Notes: a model not told the origin generated them from the letters alone. A stretch of DNA of 8,608 nucleotides from an uncultured Ruminococcus sp. (GCA_900545285.1 UQYK01000065.1:1-8608); one strand, 5' to 3'. Positions 1-6,293 are shown, counted from the stretch's first letter. Numbers and translations: made by a program.

Positions 1-35
1 GATTCTGCTCGAGAACAAAGGAGTGTCGCACTAGG

Positions 36-134
36 ATGGATTGCGACCGACAGCCTGCCTGCGTATGTTTGCCTTGTCTGCAACAAAATTGTGCTCGAAA
101 ATCCACATACATTTCTTACGAAGACAGGTTCTAA
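36..134 (+). CDS. Doubtful 32-aa Cys-rich small ORF, possible leader peptide
   Basis: A short ATG ORF follows an AAAGGAG motif at 17-23, spaced 12 bases from the ATG. It encodes 32 residues, five of them cysteine (3, 9, 11, 14, 19), and ends in EDRF. It lies upstream of a strong terminator that itself precedes an amino-acid-type ABC importer, which is the layout of a ribosome-controlled attenuator. Against it: its 3' half overlaps a dispersed repeat (80-134), chance ORFs of this size are common, and I could not find a convincing alternative antiterminator pairing. No protein family is recognised. Confidence 0.2.
   Translation: MDCDRQPACVCLPCLQQNCARKSTYISYEDRF
80..134 (+). repeat. Dispersed repeat, left copy
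   Basis: About 55 bases match, in reverse complement, the last 55 bases of the window (8554-8608). The core GAAGACAGGTTCT at 120-132 is identical to the complement of 8557-8569. The outer part begins GCAACAAAATTGTGC here and GCAGCAAAATTTGCC there, and it aligns with a few substitutions and one- or two-base gaps. The copy is followed by an intrinsic terminator starting 36 bases later. The right copy, read on its own strand, is also followed by a terminator. Confidence 0.6.
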
Positions 135-170
135 AAAAGGAAACGATCGTTTTCCAAATATACAGACGCA

Positions 171-222
171 ACGGAGCGTTGGCAGCGGTGCAAAAGTGCC
201 GCAATGCCGATGCTCCGTTTTT
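171..222 (+). terminator. Intrinsic terminator, probably a leader attenuator of the ABC transporter operon
   Basis: A long imperfect stem pairs ACGGAGC (171-177) with GCTCCGT (212-218). It continues through three weak or wobble pairs and GGCA/TGCC (181-184/205-208). The apical part is GCGGTGC/GTGCCGC (185-191/196-202) closing an AAAA loop, and a five-T run (218-222) follows. Only 39 bases separate the T run from the ATG at 262, and I see no promoter in that gap. Either transcripts read through it, making it an attenuator, or it ends an upstream unit and the operon promoter overlaps it. Confidence 0.75.
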
Positions 223-261
223 GATTAAAATCAAGAAATTATTGAAAGGTTGGAAATTATT

Positions 262-1152
262 ATGAAAAGCAAAAGAAGATTTGGAATGTTAAGAAAAGTT
301 TGTGCAGTGGCAATTGCTTCGGTGCTTGCAGCCGGATGTCTCACAGCCTGCGGCAGCAGCAAGCAGTCCGGGCCGCTCACCTTGGAACAGATCAAGGAAA
401 ACGGCAAACTTACAGTTGCAACAGAAGCCGCTTATGAGCCGTTTGAATACATGGACGGCGAAAAGATTGTCGGCTATAATGCAGATTTGTTTGAAGCAAT
501 TTGCAAGGATCTGGGCGTAGAACTGGATTATATTGATCTTCCGTTCCAGGGAATTCTTGCCGGACTGGAAGCAAAGAAGTATGATGTTGTTGGTGCTACA
601 CTGGGCGTAACTGCTGAACGTGCAGATAAGTACACCATGACATACCCGATTCAGAACGGAACCACTGTTTTTGTAAAGAGAAAGGGAGATGACAGCATCA
701 CCTCCATTGAAGACATGTCCGGGAAAAAGGTTGGCACACAGACCTCCTGCTACAATGAGGATGATACCAAAAAATTCAATGAAAAGCTTGAGTCGGAAGG
801 GAAGGAAGGCTACGCAGAACTGCTCACATACGATTCTTTCCCGGAGGCTTTTGCAGAACTCAAAAATGGAAAAATCGATCTTGTTGCACAGAACTATGCA
901 AGCTGTGCCGCAGTTGTTATGAAAAATCCGGATGATTATGAGATTGTTTCCGATGCATCAGGCAACGCCGAAATGGTTGGCACAGATACATGGGTATCAT
1001 GGGCTGTCCGCAAGGAAGATACCGAACTTTCTGATTATATCAACTCTGAAATCCACAAGTTTAAGGAAGACGGCACAATGGCAGAACTTCAGGAGAAATG
1101 GTTCGGCGAGGCGGTAGATTTGCCGGAATCCGATTATATCCCTGCTGCATAA
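262..1152 (+). CDS. ABC transporter substrate-binding lipoprotein, polar amino acid family (SBP family 3)
   Basis: This 296-aa protein captures a small solute outside the membrane and delivers it to the two permeases encoded next. A basic, hydrophobic lipoprotein signal ends in LTAC, with Cys30 the likely lipidated residue (Cys26 is an alternative). The mature part has the family 3 layout: the YEPFEY ligand-pocket segment (58-63), GYNADLFEAI (71-80), and TAERAD around Arg120, which in the family binds a carboxylate. Residues 115, 162-163 and 211 differ from the usual Thr, Gly-Thr and Asp anchors, so the ligand may not be an ordinary alpha-amino acid. I chose ATG 262 because AAAGG (245-249) lies 12 bases upstream. 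The in-frame TTG at 250 directly abuts that motif and would leave no spacing. It is the first gene of the operon and follows a terminator-like leader. The family call is firm; the substrate is unknown. Confidence 0.92.
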   Translation: MKSKRRFGMLRKVCAVAIASVLAAGCLTACGSSKQSGPLTLEQIKENGKLTVATEAAYEPFEYMDGEKIVGYNADLFEAICKDLGVELDYIDLPFQGILAGLEAKKYDVVGATLGVTAERADKYTMTYPIQNGTTVFVKRKGDDSITSIEDMSGKKVGTQTSCYNEDDTKKFNEKLESEGKEGYAELLTYDSFPEAFAELKNGKIDLVAQNYASCAAVVMKNPDDYEIVSDASGNAEMVGTDTWVSWAVRKEDTELSDYINSEIHKFKEDGTMAELQEKWFGEAVDLPESDYIPAA

Positions 1153-1209
1153 AAAAACCTTTGAAAGGAGGAAATGCCCCATCACAAATGGCGGAGCATG
1201 AAATAGCAA

Positions 1210-1872
1210 ATGGAAAATTTCAATATCGTATGGCACTATAAAGATCTGCTGCTAAAAGGTCTTGGCTATACAGTATTCGTTTCCGTTGCAGCAATACTCA
1301 TTGCGCTGTGTGTCGGTATGCTGCTTTCGGTAATGAGAATGGGCGGCGACTCGCTTCCCTCACGGATACTGAAAAAGATCGTTGCAGTTTATATCAGCTT
1401 TGTACGGGGTACGCCTGTGCTGGTGCAAATCTATATTATCTATCAGGCACTGGCTGTGATGGGACTGAACCTTTCGAATCTGGCATCCGGTATAATCGCA
1501 CTAAGCCTGAACAGCGGCGGATTTATTGCAGAAATCATCCGCGGCGGACTGACAGCTGTTCCTAAAGGGCAGACCGAAGCGGCAAAAGCTCTTGGCATGA
1601 ACAAATGCAAGATACTGACGCGAATCGTTTTTCCGCAGGTGTTTAAGGTTGCACTGCCGCAGCTCACGAGTGAATTTATCAATGTGATCAAGGTATCCCC
1701 CATGCTTTCTGTACTGGCCATTGTAGAACTTACCAGAACAGCTCAGCGTCTTGTTGCACAGACGTATATCAATCTGCCGTTCTATATTGCCATCGCAGTG
1801 CTGTATTTTATCATCTGTGCAGGACTTGAAGAACTGGTAAAGCTTCAAAAGAAAAGACTGGAAAGAAGATAA
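1210..1872 (+). CDS. ABC transporter permease, His/Glu/Gln/Arg family (first of two)
   Basis: This 220-aa inner-membrane protein forms half of the translocation channel. The length and N-terminus (LLLKGLGYTV at 13-22) are typical of HisM/GlnP-type permeases. Hydrophobic membrane segments lie near residues 20-41, 56-83, 92-108 and 190-206. The EAA loop that docks on the ATPase is clear: PKGQTEAAKALGM (118-130) followed by IVFPQ (139-143). The segment after it reads IKVSPMLSV (160-168), where related proteins usually have KDTSL or KDSSL, as the partner permease does. The gene starts 57 bases after the binding protein. Its own nearest Shine-Dalgarno (GGAG, 1193-1196) is 13 bases away, while a much stronger AAAGGAGG (1164-1171) serves a possible ten-codon ORF that stops at 1206. 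Confidence 0.93.
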   Translation: MENFNIVWHYKDLLLKGLGYTVFVSVAAILIALCVGMLLSVMRMGGDSLPSRILKKIVAVYISFVRGTPVLVQIYIIYQALAVMGLNLSNLASGIIALSLNSGGFIAEIIRGGLTAVPKGQTEAAKALGMNKCKILTRIVFPQVFKVALPQLTSEFINVIKVSPMLSVLAIVELTRTAQRLVAQTYINLPFYIAIAVLYFIICAGLEELVKLQKKRLERR

Positions 1873-1886
1873 GGAGGCGGAAGTAA

Positions 1887-2546
1887 ATGGACGAATTTAT
1901 ACATGTTGCGGAAATCTCACTTCCGCTGCTCTTGCAGGGCCTTGGAACAACGGCAGCAATTTCAGCACTTTCCATTGTGATTGCAATGATATTGGGTTCT
2001 GCGATAGGCTATATGTGTCTTTCAAAAAACAAAACAGTGGAACTGATCGCGAGAGCATTTATCAAGATATTCCGATGCACCCCCTTTATGGTACAAGTCT
2101 ATCTTGCCTATTATGGACTCCCTGCGCTGGGTTTGAATGTTTCGGCCTTTGCAACAGGTGTAATCATTCTGGGAATGTACACAGCGGCCTATACCGCTGT
2201 TATTCTGGAGAGCGGTGTTAGTGCGATTCCCAAGGGGCAGTTTGAGGCATCATATGCTATGGGAATGTCCCGGCTGAAAACAATGGTAAGAATCATTTTT
2301 CCTCAGACGCTGAAAATCATTGTGCCGTCTCTGACGGGACAGTTTGTTCAGACAGTCAAGGATTCCTCCATTCTTTCTATCATCACAGTTGCAGAAATGA
2401 CAATGATGACAAAAGAGGCGATCGGCATTACTTTCAGCCCTCTGATCGTTTATATCTGTGCAGGTGTTCTTTACTGGGCACTGAACCTTGTGATTGAGTT
2501 TGTATCAAAACGCATTGAAAAACATAACAACCGCGTTGCTATCTGA
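1887..2546 (+). CDS. ABC transporter permease, His/Glu/Gln/Arg family (second of two)
   Basis: This 219-aa membrane protein is probably the heterodimer partner of the preceding permease. It shares that protein's fold and motif order: LLLQGLGTT near the N-terminus (14-22), RCTPFMVQVYLAYYGLP (63-79), and the EAA loop PKGQFEASYAMGM (115-127) with IIFPQ (136-140). It has the usual VKDSSILSI segment (157-165), which the first permease lacks. AAGGAGG (1871-1877) overlaps the stop codon of the previous gene and sits nine bases before the ATG, so the two are tightly co-translated. Two different permease genes rather than one fit a binding-protein-dependent importer of the polar amino acid class. Nothing in the sequence suggests decay. 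Confidence 0.94.
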   Translation: MDEFIHVAEISLPLLLQGLGTTAAISALSIVIAMILGSAIGYMCLSKNKTVELIARAFIKIFRCTPFMVQVYLAYYGLPALGLNVSAFATGVIILGMYTAAYTAVILESGVSAIPKGQFEASYAMGMSRLKTMVRIIFPQTLKIIVPSLTGQFVQTVKDSSILSIITVAEMTMMTKEAIGITFSPLIVYICAGVLYWALNLVIEFVSKRIEKHNNRVAI

Positions 2547-2568
2547 CGGAAAAGGAGTGTAAAATACG

Positions 2569-3348
2569 ATGGCAGAAAACAGAAAGCCTGTTATATCAGT
2601 TCGCAATTTAGCGAAAAATTATGGTGAATTGAAAGTCCTCCGAAAAATAGATATGAATATTTACAAAGGAGAGGTTGTAAGCGTCATTGGCCCCAGCGGT
2701 TCGGGAAAAAGTACATTTCTCAGATGCCTTAACTACCTGGAAGAGCTGACCTCAGGTGAAATTGATATCGGCGGCGTTTCCCTTAAGGGAATTGATGAGG
2801 CCAAGCACAATAAAAAGCTGAATGAAAAGGCAGCAAAGGTGATCAGAAAAAGTGTTGGCATGGTATTCCAGCAATTCAACCTCTGGCCCCACAAGACTGT
2901 GCTTGAAAATGTGATGGAATGTCCCATTCAGGTTAAGAAGGCAAACAAGGAAGAAACCAAAAAGAAAGCTATGGAACTGCTTGCGAGAGTCGGAATGGAC
3001 GGTAAGGCAGATGCCTATCCGACACAGCTTTCCGGCGGACAGCAGCAGCGTGTTGCTATCGCAAGAGCACTTGCAATGGAGCCGGAAGTGATTCTCTTTG
3101 ACGAGCCGACATCCGCGCTTGACCCGGAATTTGTAGGGGAAGTGCTGAATGTTATGAAAGACCTGGCACAGGCAGGAATGACAATGATCGTTGTCACGCA
3201 CGAAATGGGATTTGCCGCAGAGGTGGCAAACCGAGTGTGCTTTATGGACGGCGGCTATGTAATCGAGGACGGAACGCCGGAAGAAGTGTTCAAACATCCG
3301 AAGAGTGAACGTGCAAAGCAGTTTTTCTCCAAGATTATTAATGTATAA
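2569..3348 (+). CDS. ABC transporter ATP-binding protein, polar amino acid family (GlnQ/HisP-like)
   Basis: This 259-aa cytoplasmic ATPase powers the importer formed with the two permeases. All the expected motifs are intact: Walker A GPSGSGKS (41-48), Q-loop near Gln101-Gln102, signature LSGGQ (154-158), Walker B VILFDEP with catalytic Glu179, D-loop SALD (182-185) and switch His211. The helical segment between residues 70 and 95 is slightly longer and more Lys-rich than in the shortest family members. AAAGGAG (2551-2557) precedes the ATG by 11 bases, and the gene starts 22 bases after the second permease. The family assignment is firm. The ATPase gives no further hint of the substrate. Confidence 0.95.
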   Translation: MAENRKPVISVRNLAKNYGELKVLRKIDMNIYKGEVVSVIGPSGSGKSTFLRCLNYLEELTSGEIDIGGVSLKGIDEAKHNKKLNEKAAKVIRKSVGMVFQQFNLWPHKTVLENVMECPIQVKKANKEETKKKAMELLARVGMDGKADAYPTQLSGGQQQRVAIARALAMEPEVILFDEPTSALDPEFVGEVLNVMKDLAQAGMTMIVVTHEMGFAAEVANRVCFMDGGYVIEDGTPEEVFKHPKSERAKQFFSKIINV

Positions 3349-3448
3349 GAACCTGTTTGGCATTCTGCTGCCTTCTGAGACAAAAGATTGCGCTGCGGTT
3401 TTATGCAGAACTGCCGCAGGTGTACCGCAAGAAAGGAGTACAGACAAA

Positions 3449-4723
3449 ATGGATTATGAGCAGCTCGGGCATATTCTTGAAAACATTCATCCTGGTGTGA
3501 CTATTGCAGACGGCAATGGAATATTCCGGTTTGTTTCGGACTCCTATCTCAATGGCAGAAATGTAAAAGGTTCCGATATCATAGGAAAATTTGCAGGCTC
3601 TGAGGAAATGATGGAAATGTTTTCTCCCTGTGTGACACAGACGGTATTTGAAACGCACAAGCGTGTGACAACTGTGCAGAAGGGCGCTGACAGCGACGAA
3701 GCCTTTGTAACAGGAATTCCTGTTTTTTGTGCCGGAAAGCTTGAAATGATCATTAGCTATTCCTCATGGGAGATTGCAGGTTTTGATGACCTGAAAGCAC
3801 GCTACAATGTTTTACAGTACCAGAACAAAAAGCTGCTTGATGAAATCGAATTGATGACAAGCCGCGACGGCGGACGGCGTTATATCGCAGAAAGCAGCCG
3901 TTCCAAAGATGCAAGGCGTTTGGTGAAGGTGTTTTGTGAGGCAGGGTGTCCATGCTATATTTACGGTCCGCCCGGCAGCGGAAAAAGCTATCTTGCTTCG
4001 ACCATTTACGGCAAGAAGGGAACGCTTTACTCTTATGACTGTGCACCTGTCAGCGAAGAAATTGTGGAAAAGGAACTGTTGGAAGACAGCTCCATGATAT
4101 CTCCGTTTTCGGGAATTTATGCAGTGATCATAAAGCATATCGACCGGCTTTCTCCGCGGCTTCAAAGAGCTGTTCTGGAAAAATGCAGGAAAGCAGGTAT
4201 TGTGCCTGTTGGACTTTCGGAGCATTCCATAGAGGAACTGAAAGAAGCAGATCAATTGACGGAGGAGTTTATAAGTGCGTTTGCGTCTTATCAGGTGCAG
4301 GTCTATTCCTTAGGGGAACGTGCCGAAGATCTGAAGCACTTTATCGATTACTATCTCGGTTCGGCAAATGAAAAGTATGCACGCAGCATAGAACTCACGC
4401 CTCGTGCCATGGGGTGCTTGCTGAGCTATGACTGGAAGGAAAATATCGATGAGGTACACAGAACCATGGAACGTATTGTTCTGACATCTGAGAAGAAAAG
4501 AGTCGATGTATTTGACCTGCCAGACAGGATAACAGGCGGTTCTGCTGAGGTATTTGCACAGAAAGCATCGCTTAAAGATATGCTTGAATTTTATGAAAGC
4601 GGACTGATTCTGCGCGCCTATGAAAAACATAAAACTTCTGTGGCTGTGGCGCAGAAGCTTGGCATCAGTCAGGCAACGGCAATTCGGAAGATTCATAAAT
4701 ATGCAGGCAGGGATGTGGAATGA
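3449..4723 (+). CDS. PAS / degenerate AAA+ / Fis-type HTH transcriptional regulator (sigma-54-activator-like)
   Basis: This 424-aa regulator probably senses a ligand and controls this operon or related genes. A PAS-like domain covers about 1-108, with PGVTIADGNGIFRFVS at 15-30. A likely coiled linker follows (112-137), then an AAA+ domain (about 145-345) and a Fis/TyrR-like helix-turn-helix (396-418, LGISQATAIRKI). The P-loop GPPGSGKS (173-180) is intact. The Walker B Asp-Glu is Lys229-His230, the GAFTGA loop that contacts sigma-54 is absent, and the GNVRE motif reads ENIDE (331-335). It is therefore unlikely to be an active sigma-54 activator; it may bind nucleotide as a switch or act with sigma-70, as TyrR does. 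I chose ATG 3449 because AAAGGAG (3432-3438) lies 10 bases upstream; the longer frame back to 3305 runs into the ATPase gene. It overlaps the next gene by four bases. Confidence 0.88.
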   Translation: MDYEQLGHILENIHPGVTIADGNGIFRFVSDSYLNGRNVKGSDIIGKFAGSEEMMEMFSPCVTQTVFETHKRVTTVQKGADSDEAFVTGIPVFCAGKLEMIISYSSWEIAGFDDLKARYNVLQYQNKKLLDEIELMTSRDGGRRYIAESSRSKDARRLVKVFCEAGCPCYIYGPPGSGKSYLASTIYGKKGTLYSYDCAPVSEEIVEKELLEDSSMISPFSGIYAVIIKHIDRLSPRLQRAVLEKCRKAGIVPVGLSEHSIEELKEADQLTEEFISAFASYQVQVYSLGERAEDLKHFIDYYLGSANEKYARSIELTPRAMGCLLSYDWKENIDEVHRTMERIVLTSEKKRVDVFDLPDRITGGSAEVFAQKASLKDMLEFYESGLILRAYEKHKTSVAVAQKLGISQATAIRKIHKYAGRDVE

Positions 4724-5388
4724 ATGCGCATTTTGATGTCATCGTTACGATACTGGAGCTTATCGGTACGGCAGTGTTTGCAGCAAGTGGTGCGCTGACG
4801 GCGATAAAAAGGTATTTTGACCTGTTCGGCGTGATTATTATCGGCGTGACAACAGCCGTGGGCGGCGGAATTATGCGCGATATCGTAATAGGTAGTCACC
4901 CTGTGGCAGCATTTCGGGATCCGCTGGCAATGGGCGTAGCCGCTGCGGTATCACTGGCGGTGTTTGTTGCTGTTGCAATGAAGGGAGATCTGAGCATCAG
5001 AGCCTTTCGGCTTTATGATACCGCAATGCTTCTGCTCGATACCGTGGGACTTGGCATTTTTACAGTTACAGGAATCACAGCGGCAATGCGCAGCGGTGTC
5101 TCGGATAACGCCTTTCTGCTTGTTTTCTCAGGTGTAATCACCGGCGTGGGCGGCGGCGTTCTCAGGGATATTTTTGTGAACAAGAAGCCGGAGATATTCG
5201 TGAGCAATATTTATGCCTGTGCTTCTGCCACCGGTGCAGCAGCGTTTTTGATGACTTACGGCCGGATGTCATTTATGCCGTCCTGCATCATAAGTCTTGC
5301 AATAACATTTTCTCTGCGGCTTGCATCTGTGAAATTTGGCTGGAATCTGCCGAAAATACAAATCAGAAGCAAGTCGGAGCGCGCATAG
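4720..5388 (+). CDS. TRIC/YicG-family (UPF0126) membrane protein
   Basis: This 222-aa integral membrane protein is built from two repeated halves of three helices plus a final helix, about seven membrane segments in all. Each half carries the family hallmark: GGGIMRD (48-54) and GGGVLRD (144-150). Prokaryotic TRIC proteins form trimeric cation channels, and the E. coli relative YicG has been linked to glycine transport. Either an ion or a small amino acid is therefore possible here. The ATG overlaps the regulator's TGA (ATGA at 4720-4723), so translation is probably coupled. This ties the protein to the regulator and the amino-acid-type importer. The C-terminal tail (210-222) is short and basic. 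The family call is firm; the transported species is not settled. Confidence 0.92.
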   Translation: MNAHFDVIVTILELIGTAVFAASGALTAIKRYFDLFGVIIIGVTTAVGGGIMRDIVIGSHPVAAFRDPLAMGVAAAVSLAVFVAVAMKGDLSIRAFRLYDTAMLLLDTVGLGIFTVTGITAAMRSGVSDNAFLLVFSGVITGVGGGVLRDIFVNKKPEIFVSNIYACASATGAAAFLMTYGRMSFMPSCIISLAITFSLRLASVKFGWNLPKIQIRSKSERA

Positions 5389-5433
5389 CAAATGTGAAAG
5401 GAAATTCCACAAATTCAAAAAGGAGCGTAGACT

Positions 5434-6039
5434 ATGAAAAAGTTTATTATTACCATCAGCCGTGAGTTTGGCTGTAACGCAAGAGAAGTTGCAAGAAAAG
5501 CAGCTGCTGAGTTGGGTGTCAAATTTTATGACAAGGATCTGGTAGACATGGCGGCAGATCGTGCCGGCATCAGCCGAGATTCCTTTTTGGACAGCGAAGA
5601 GCTCATTGATAAGAATACAGATCGTTTGCTGAAATCATTCGGCTATGGTTCTTCAACACAGTTTTATTCGGACGAGGCAATAAAGGCGCAAGTCAGCGTA
5701 ATCAGAGACCTTGCAAATACGCGTGTGCCTGCCATATTTTTTGGCAGATGCGCAGACTATGTTCTGAGAGAATATCCGAATCACATGAATGTTTTTCTGT
5801 ACGCTCCGCTTGAAGCAAGAATAGAGCATATGTGCAAAGACTATCAGCTTTCATGGACAGAGGCAGACAAGTTGATCAAACGCGTAGATCGTCAGCGTCA
5901 TAACTATTATAAGTATGTTACAGGCAAAAACCGCGGTGACCGCGATAACAAACATTTGATGATAGATGTACATGAATATGGGACAAACCTTGCTGCTGAA
6001 ATGATTTGCTTTGCTGCAAGAAAAATGTTTGAGGATTAG
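5434..6039 (+). CDS. Cytidylate kinase-like P-loop protein (Cytidylate_kin2 family)
   Basis: This 201-aa cytoplasmic protein has the layout of the cytidylate-kinase-like family common in gut Firmicutes. It opens with IITISREFG (5-13), followed by FYDKDLV (31-37), FFGRCADYVL (102-111) and a late NYYKYVTGK segment (157-165). The family's usual phosphate-binding loop, SREFGSGGRE, reads SREFGCNARE here (9-18), so Ser-Gly-Gly is replaced by Cys-Asn-Ala. That may weaken or change nucleotide binding. It is not the housekeeping cmk, which is longer and has a different N-terminus. AAAAAGGAG (5416-5424) lies nine bases before the ATG, and the gap from the TRIC gene is 45 bases. It appears to be the last gene of the operon. 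The true substrate of this family is not established. Confidence 0.88.
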   Translation: MKKFIITISREFGCNAREVARKAAAELGVKFYDKDLVDMAADRAGISRDSFLDSEELIDKNTDRLLKSFGYGSSTQFYSDEAIKAQVSVIRDLANTRVPAIFFGRCADYVLREYPNHMNVFLYAPLEARIEHMCKDYQLSWTEADKLIKRVDRQRHNYYKYVTGKNRGDRDNKHLMIDVHEYGTNLAAEMICFAARKMFED

Positions 6040-6065
6040 AAAAGTGCTGCTTACGGAATAGGAAT

Positions 6066-6110
6066 AAAACCAGCTTGGGATTCGATAGGTGAAATCCCAG
6101 GCTGGTTTTT
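6066..6110 (+). terminator. Intrinsic terminator closing the transporter-regulator operon
   Basis: The arms AAAACCAGC (6066-6074) and GCTGGTTTT (6101-6109) pair perfectly. The stem continues through TTGGGATT/AATCCCAG (6075-6082/6093-6100, one G-T wobble) to a ten-base loop, and a five-T run (6106-6110) follows. The four A bases at the 5' foot would give a T run on the other strand, so it may act in both directions. It starts 26 bases after the kinase-like gene. Confidence 0.92.
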
Positions 6111-6198
6111 ATACATATATGACTTCTCTTGGGAAAAAGTATAGACATCTGAAAATATCGTACATTCGATGCCCTCTGGAAAAGGAAAATCTATTAAA

Positions 6199-6228
6199 AC
6201 ATGACAATTGTACAAAAGTACATGACAA
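6199..6228 (+). promoter_or_regulatory. Direct repeats and dyad upstream of the xylanase promoter (candidate activator site)
   Basis: ACATGACAA occurs at 6199-6207 and again at 6220-6228, exactly 21 bases or two helical turns apart. Between them lies the dyad TGTAC-AAAA-GTACA (6209-6222), and the 8-base palindrome ACAATTGT (6204-6211) overlaps the first repeat. The block ends six bases before the -35 element, a usual place for an activator. No known regulator motif is recognised. Confidence 0.4.
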
Positions 6229-6234
6229 AAATGA

Positions 6235-6263
6235 TATACACAGCAATGTGAAATTGCTATAAT
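6235..6263 (+). promoter_or_regulatory. Sigma-70 type promoter of the xylanase gene
   Basis: The -10 is a perfect TATAAT (6258-6263) preceded by TGC, giving an extended -10. The best -35 is TATACA (6235-6240, four of six consensus bases) at the ideal 17-base spacing. Transcription would start near 6270, leaving a leader of roughly 38 bases before the ATG at 6308. Confidence 0.75.
6242..6258 (+). promoter_or_regulatory. Candidate repressor operator inside the promoter spacer
   Basis: AGCAAT (6242-6247) and ATTGCT (6253-6258) form a perfect 6-base dyad around GTGAA. The dyad fills the space between -35 and -10 and touches the first base of the -10, where a bound protein would block RNA polymerase. 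It is also likely too far upstream to be in the transcript, which argues for a DNA site rather than an RNA hairpin. The regulator is unknown. Confidence 0.4.
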
Positions 6264-6293
6264 AAACACAGTAAGCAAAACGGCACATTTCAC

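Noticed and set aside
181..222. Possible T-box or other known riboswitch in the leader of the ABC transporter operon.
   Set aside because: The GCGGTGC/GTGCCGC element is simply the top of the terminator stem. No T-box core, SAM, glycine or lysine riboswitch consensus was recognised in 1-170, although a covariance-model search was not possible.
1..228. Open frame 1 with no start codon in the window, running 75 codons to TAA at 226-228; it could be the 3' end of an upstream gene.
   Set aside because: It runs straight through the terminator stem and T run (171-222) and through the repeat, has rare-looking codon use, and resembles no family I know. An open stretch of this size can arise by chance.
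3414..3430. GCAGGTGTACCGCAAG resembles the T-box consensus GGTGGTACCGCG.
   Set aside because: The match lacks one G, only 100 bases separate the flanking genes, and there is no specifier stem-loop and no following terminator.
2752..3447. Minus-strand open frame of 231 codons antisense to the ATPase gene.
   Set aside because: The plus strand encodes a fully conserved ABC ATPase. The antisense product is Cys/His/Leu-rich, has no family resemblance, and has no sensible ribosome binding site.
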